A stretch of 64,000 nucleotides of DNA, from assembly GCF_029688735.1 (NCBI RefSeq), contig NZ_JARULD010000004.1, positions 215,058 through 279,057 of the forward strand. The letters run 5' to 3'. Both the position numbers and the translations under genes were made by a program. Shown piece after piece: positions 63,414 to 64,000 of the stretch. Within the stretch, counting starts at the first letter, position 1. Each line of letters opens with the position of its first letter. This stretch comes from Qipengyuania flavescens. Its GTDB lineage: Bacteria > Pseudomonadota > Alphaproteobacteria > Sphingomonadales > Sphingomonadaceae. The notes below the pieces were generated by a model, which was given only the letters and a program-made list of their open reading frames with translations, was not told where the DNA came from and ran no database searches.

Positions 63414-63702
63414 GGGCAGCTCGTCGAGGAACAGCACGCCGAGATGAGCGAGGCTGACTTCGCCCGGCTTCACCCGCAGGCCTCCGCCGGTCAGCGCAGC
63501 CATGCTGGCCGAATGGTGCGGCGCGCGAAACGGGCGGGCGCGGCTGATGCGGCCTTCCTCCAGCGTTCCGGCGACCGATTGCACCATGCTGACCTCCAGC
63601 GCCTCGGGCGGCGTCAGTGGCGGCAGGATTCCCGGCAGGCAGCTAGCCAGCAGCGACTTGCCGGCACCGGGGGGTCCGATCATCAACAGGTTGTGTCCGG
63701 CT
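63406..63702 (-). pseudogene. yifB: yifB/comM fragment containing the Walker A region (5' side of the insertion)
   Basis: Frame reading AGHNLLMIGPPGAGKSLLAS (Walker A), LPGILPPLTPPEALEVSMVQ, SRARPFRAPHHSASMAALTG and LGVLFLDELPEF (Walker B) up to the insertion point. This is the middle of YifB/ComM. Going 5', homology stops at about 63702: the ALEIAAAGG sequence expected there is replaced by an unrelated LSTAFIRASV, and a small inverted-repeat element lies 50 bp further on. The N-terminal Lon-like domain is not visible in the window. The gene is therefore disrupted twice. Confidence 0.8.
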
Positions 63703-63752
63703 ACACTCGCACGGATAAATGCTGTGGAAAGCGGTCGAGAATGGCGGGAAGT

Positions 63753-63920
63753 GGGCCAATTGTGTTGAAAAACTCCGCAGGCACCTTCGGCGGGAAATAT
63801 TAAAACTCATAAGAGCTCATGCCTGCATCATTACCTCAAGACGCCTTCTCCCGTTGAATCATTATTACGGAAAATCGGCTGCGGATCGGGTCAGGCCGAG
63901 TTTTTCAACACAATAGGGCC
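63753..63920. repeat. 168-bp inverted-repeat element (MITE- or IS-remnant-like)
   Basis: The ends are GGGCCAATTGTGTTGAAAAA-CTC (63753-63775) and, inverted, the same with two mismatches (63898-63920); the inner 17 bp, ATTGTGTTGAAAAACTC, are identical. Nothing inside codes convincingly. It resembles a non-autonomous element or the joined ends of a deleted IS. No target duplication could be seen. Confidence 0.65.
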
Positions 63921-64000
63921 GATGCACGAACCCGCTTCGCGGGAGGGGTGCTGGCGGCGCGGGTGACGCCAGAGCAAGAACGTAGCGAGTAGATCGAACA
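63921..64000. other. Window end; no gene recognised
   Basis: A CCCGC-ttc-GCGGG hairpin (about 63950-63963) follows the inverted-repeat element, and then 40 bp of GC-rich sequence. No YifB-like translation in any frame. Confidence 0.4.

Noticed and set aside
63719..63916. Small 65-codon frame inside the inverted-repeat element
   Set aside because: It spans both inverted repeats, has no homology signals and looks accidental.

Overview
The window looks like chromosomal DNA of an alphaproteobacterium of the Sphingomonadales, most likely an Erythrobacter/Qipengyuania-type member. I infer this from the high GC, the FtsE/FtsX operon next to a zinc-ribbon DUF3426-type protein, a CC_3452-type secreted protein, a UPF0262 protein next to dnaB, a type-B 41-residue L36 protein and the general style of the proteins. 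No database search was possible, so family names rest on motifs and gene order.

Positions 1-46600 are ordinary chromosome. They hold marC; a Lon-domain protein with a thioredoxin/TPR chaperone; tRNA-Gly; a TonB receptor with a His/Glu-rich loop; an enoyl-reductase-like protein; dcd; putA; a glpD-mtnP pair; a strongly divergent PEP-carboxylase-like gene; a patatin lipase; tRNA-Leu; and an ftsE-ftsX-ydcF-plsC cluster. An acyl-CoA and aldehyde catabolic block follows (enoyl-CoA hydratase, Mcr/CaiB, ALDH, MaoC), then exoD and ftsH, small envelope proteins, rpoZ, a cardiolipin-synthase-like PLD, and dnaB. The last part holds a GH25-cdd-ldcA run, a tandem amidohydrolase pair whose second copy has lost its metal ligands, an M14 carboxypeptidase with a lipoprotein, galE, rpmJ, a HAD hydrolase, a CC_3452 protein, an HxlR regulator and a TonB-like envelope protein.

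Positions 46600-63702 hold yifB/comM (Mg-chelatase-like AAA+ ATPase), split by one 16,206-bp mobile element (47200-63405). The element is bounded by 26-bp terminal inverted repeats (one mismatch) and an exact 8-bp target duplication, TGGAATTC. Removing the element plus one duplication copy restores the yifB reading frame (LFLDELPEF|QRAVLDSL). The only DDE transposase inside is IS1595-family, and 8-bp duplications are usual for that family. I therefore read the island as one large IS1595-type transposon with cargo.

The cargo, left to right, is: a small winged-helix-like protein; a minus-strand trio of large serine recombinase, ParB and RepB-like ParB with start/stop overlaps or a 1-base gap; a divergent HTH protein; a 1019-residue protein joining a nucleoside-phosphorylase-like domain to a STAND/NACHT-like region with a degraded P-loop; a type I restriction-modification operon (hsdM-hsdS-hsdR) whose HsdS is only half length; a two-helix membrane protein; the transposase; and a divergent DUF6471 protein with palindromic operator-like sites between the two. 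This is a mobile defence island, and the nucleosidase-STAND-like protein beside the half-HsdS RM system is the most promising candidate for an undescribed system.

Positions 63702-64000 hold a second disruption. YifB homology stops just upstream of the Walker A motif, and a 168-bp inverted-repeat (MITE/IS-remnant-like) element lies 50 bp further on. YifB is therefore probably non-functional for two separate reasons.
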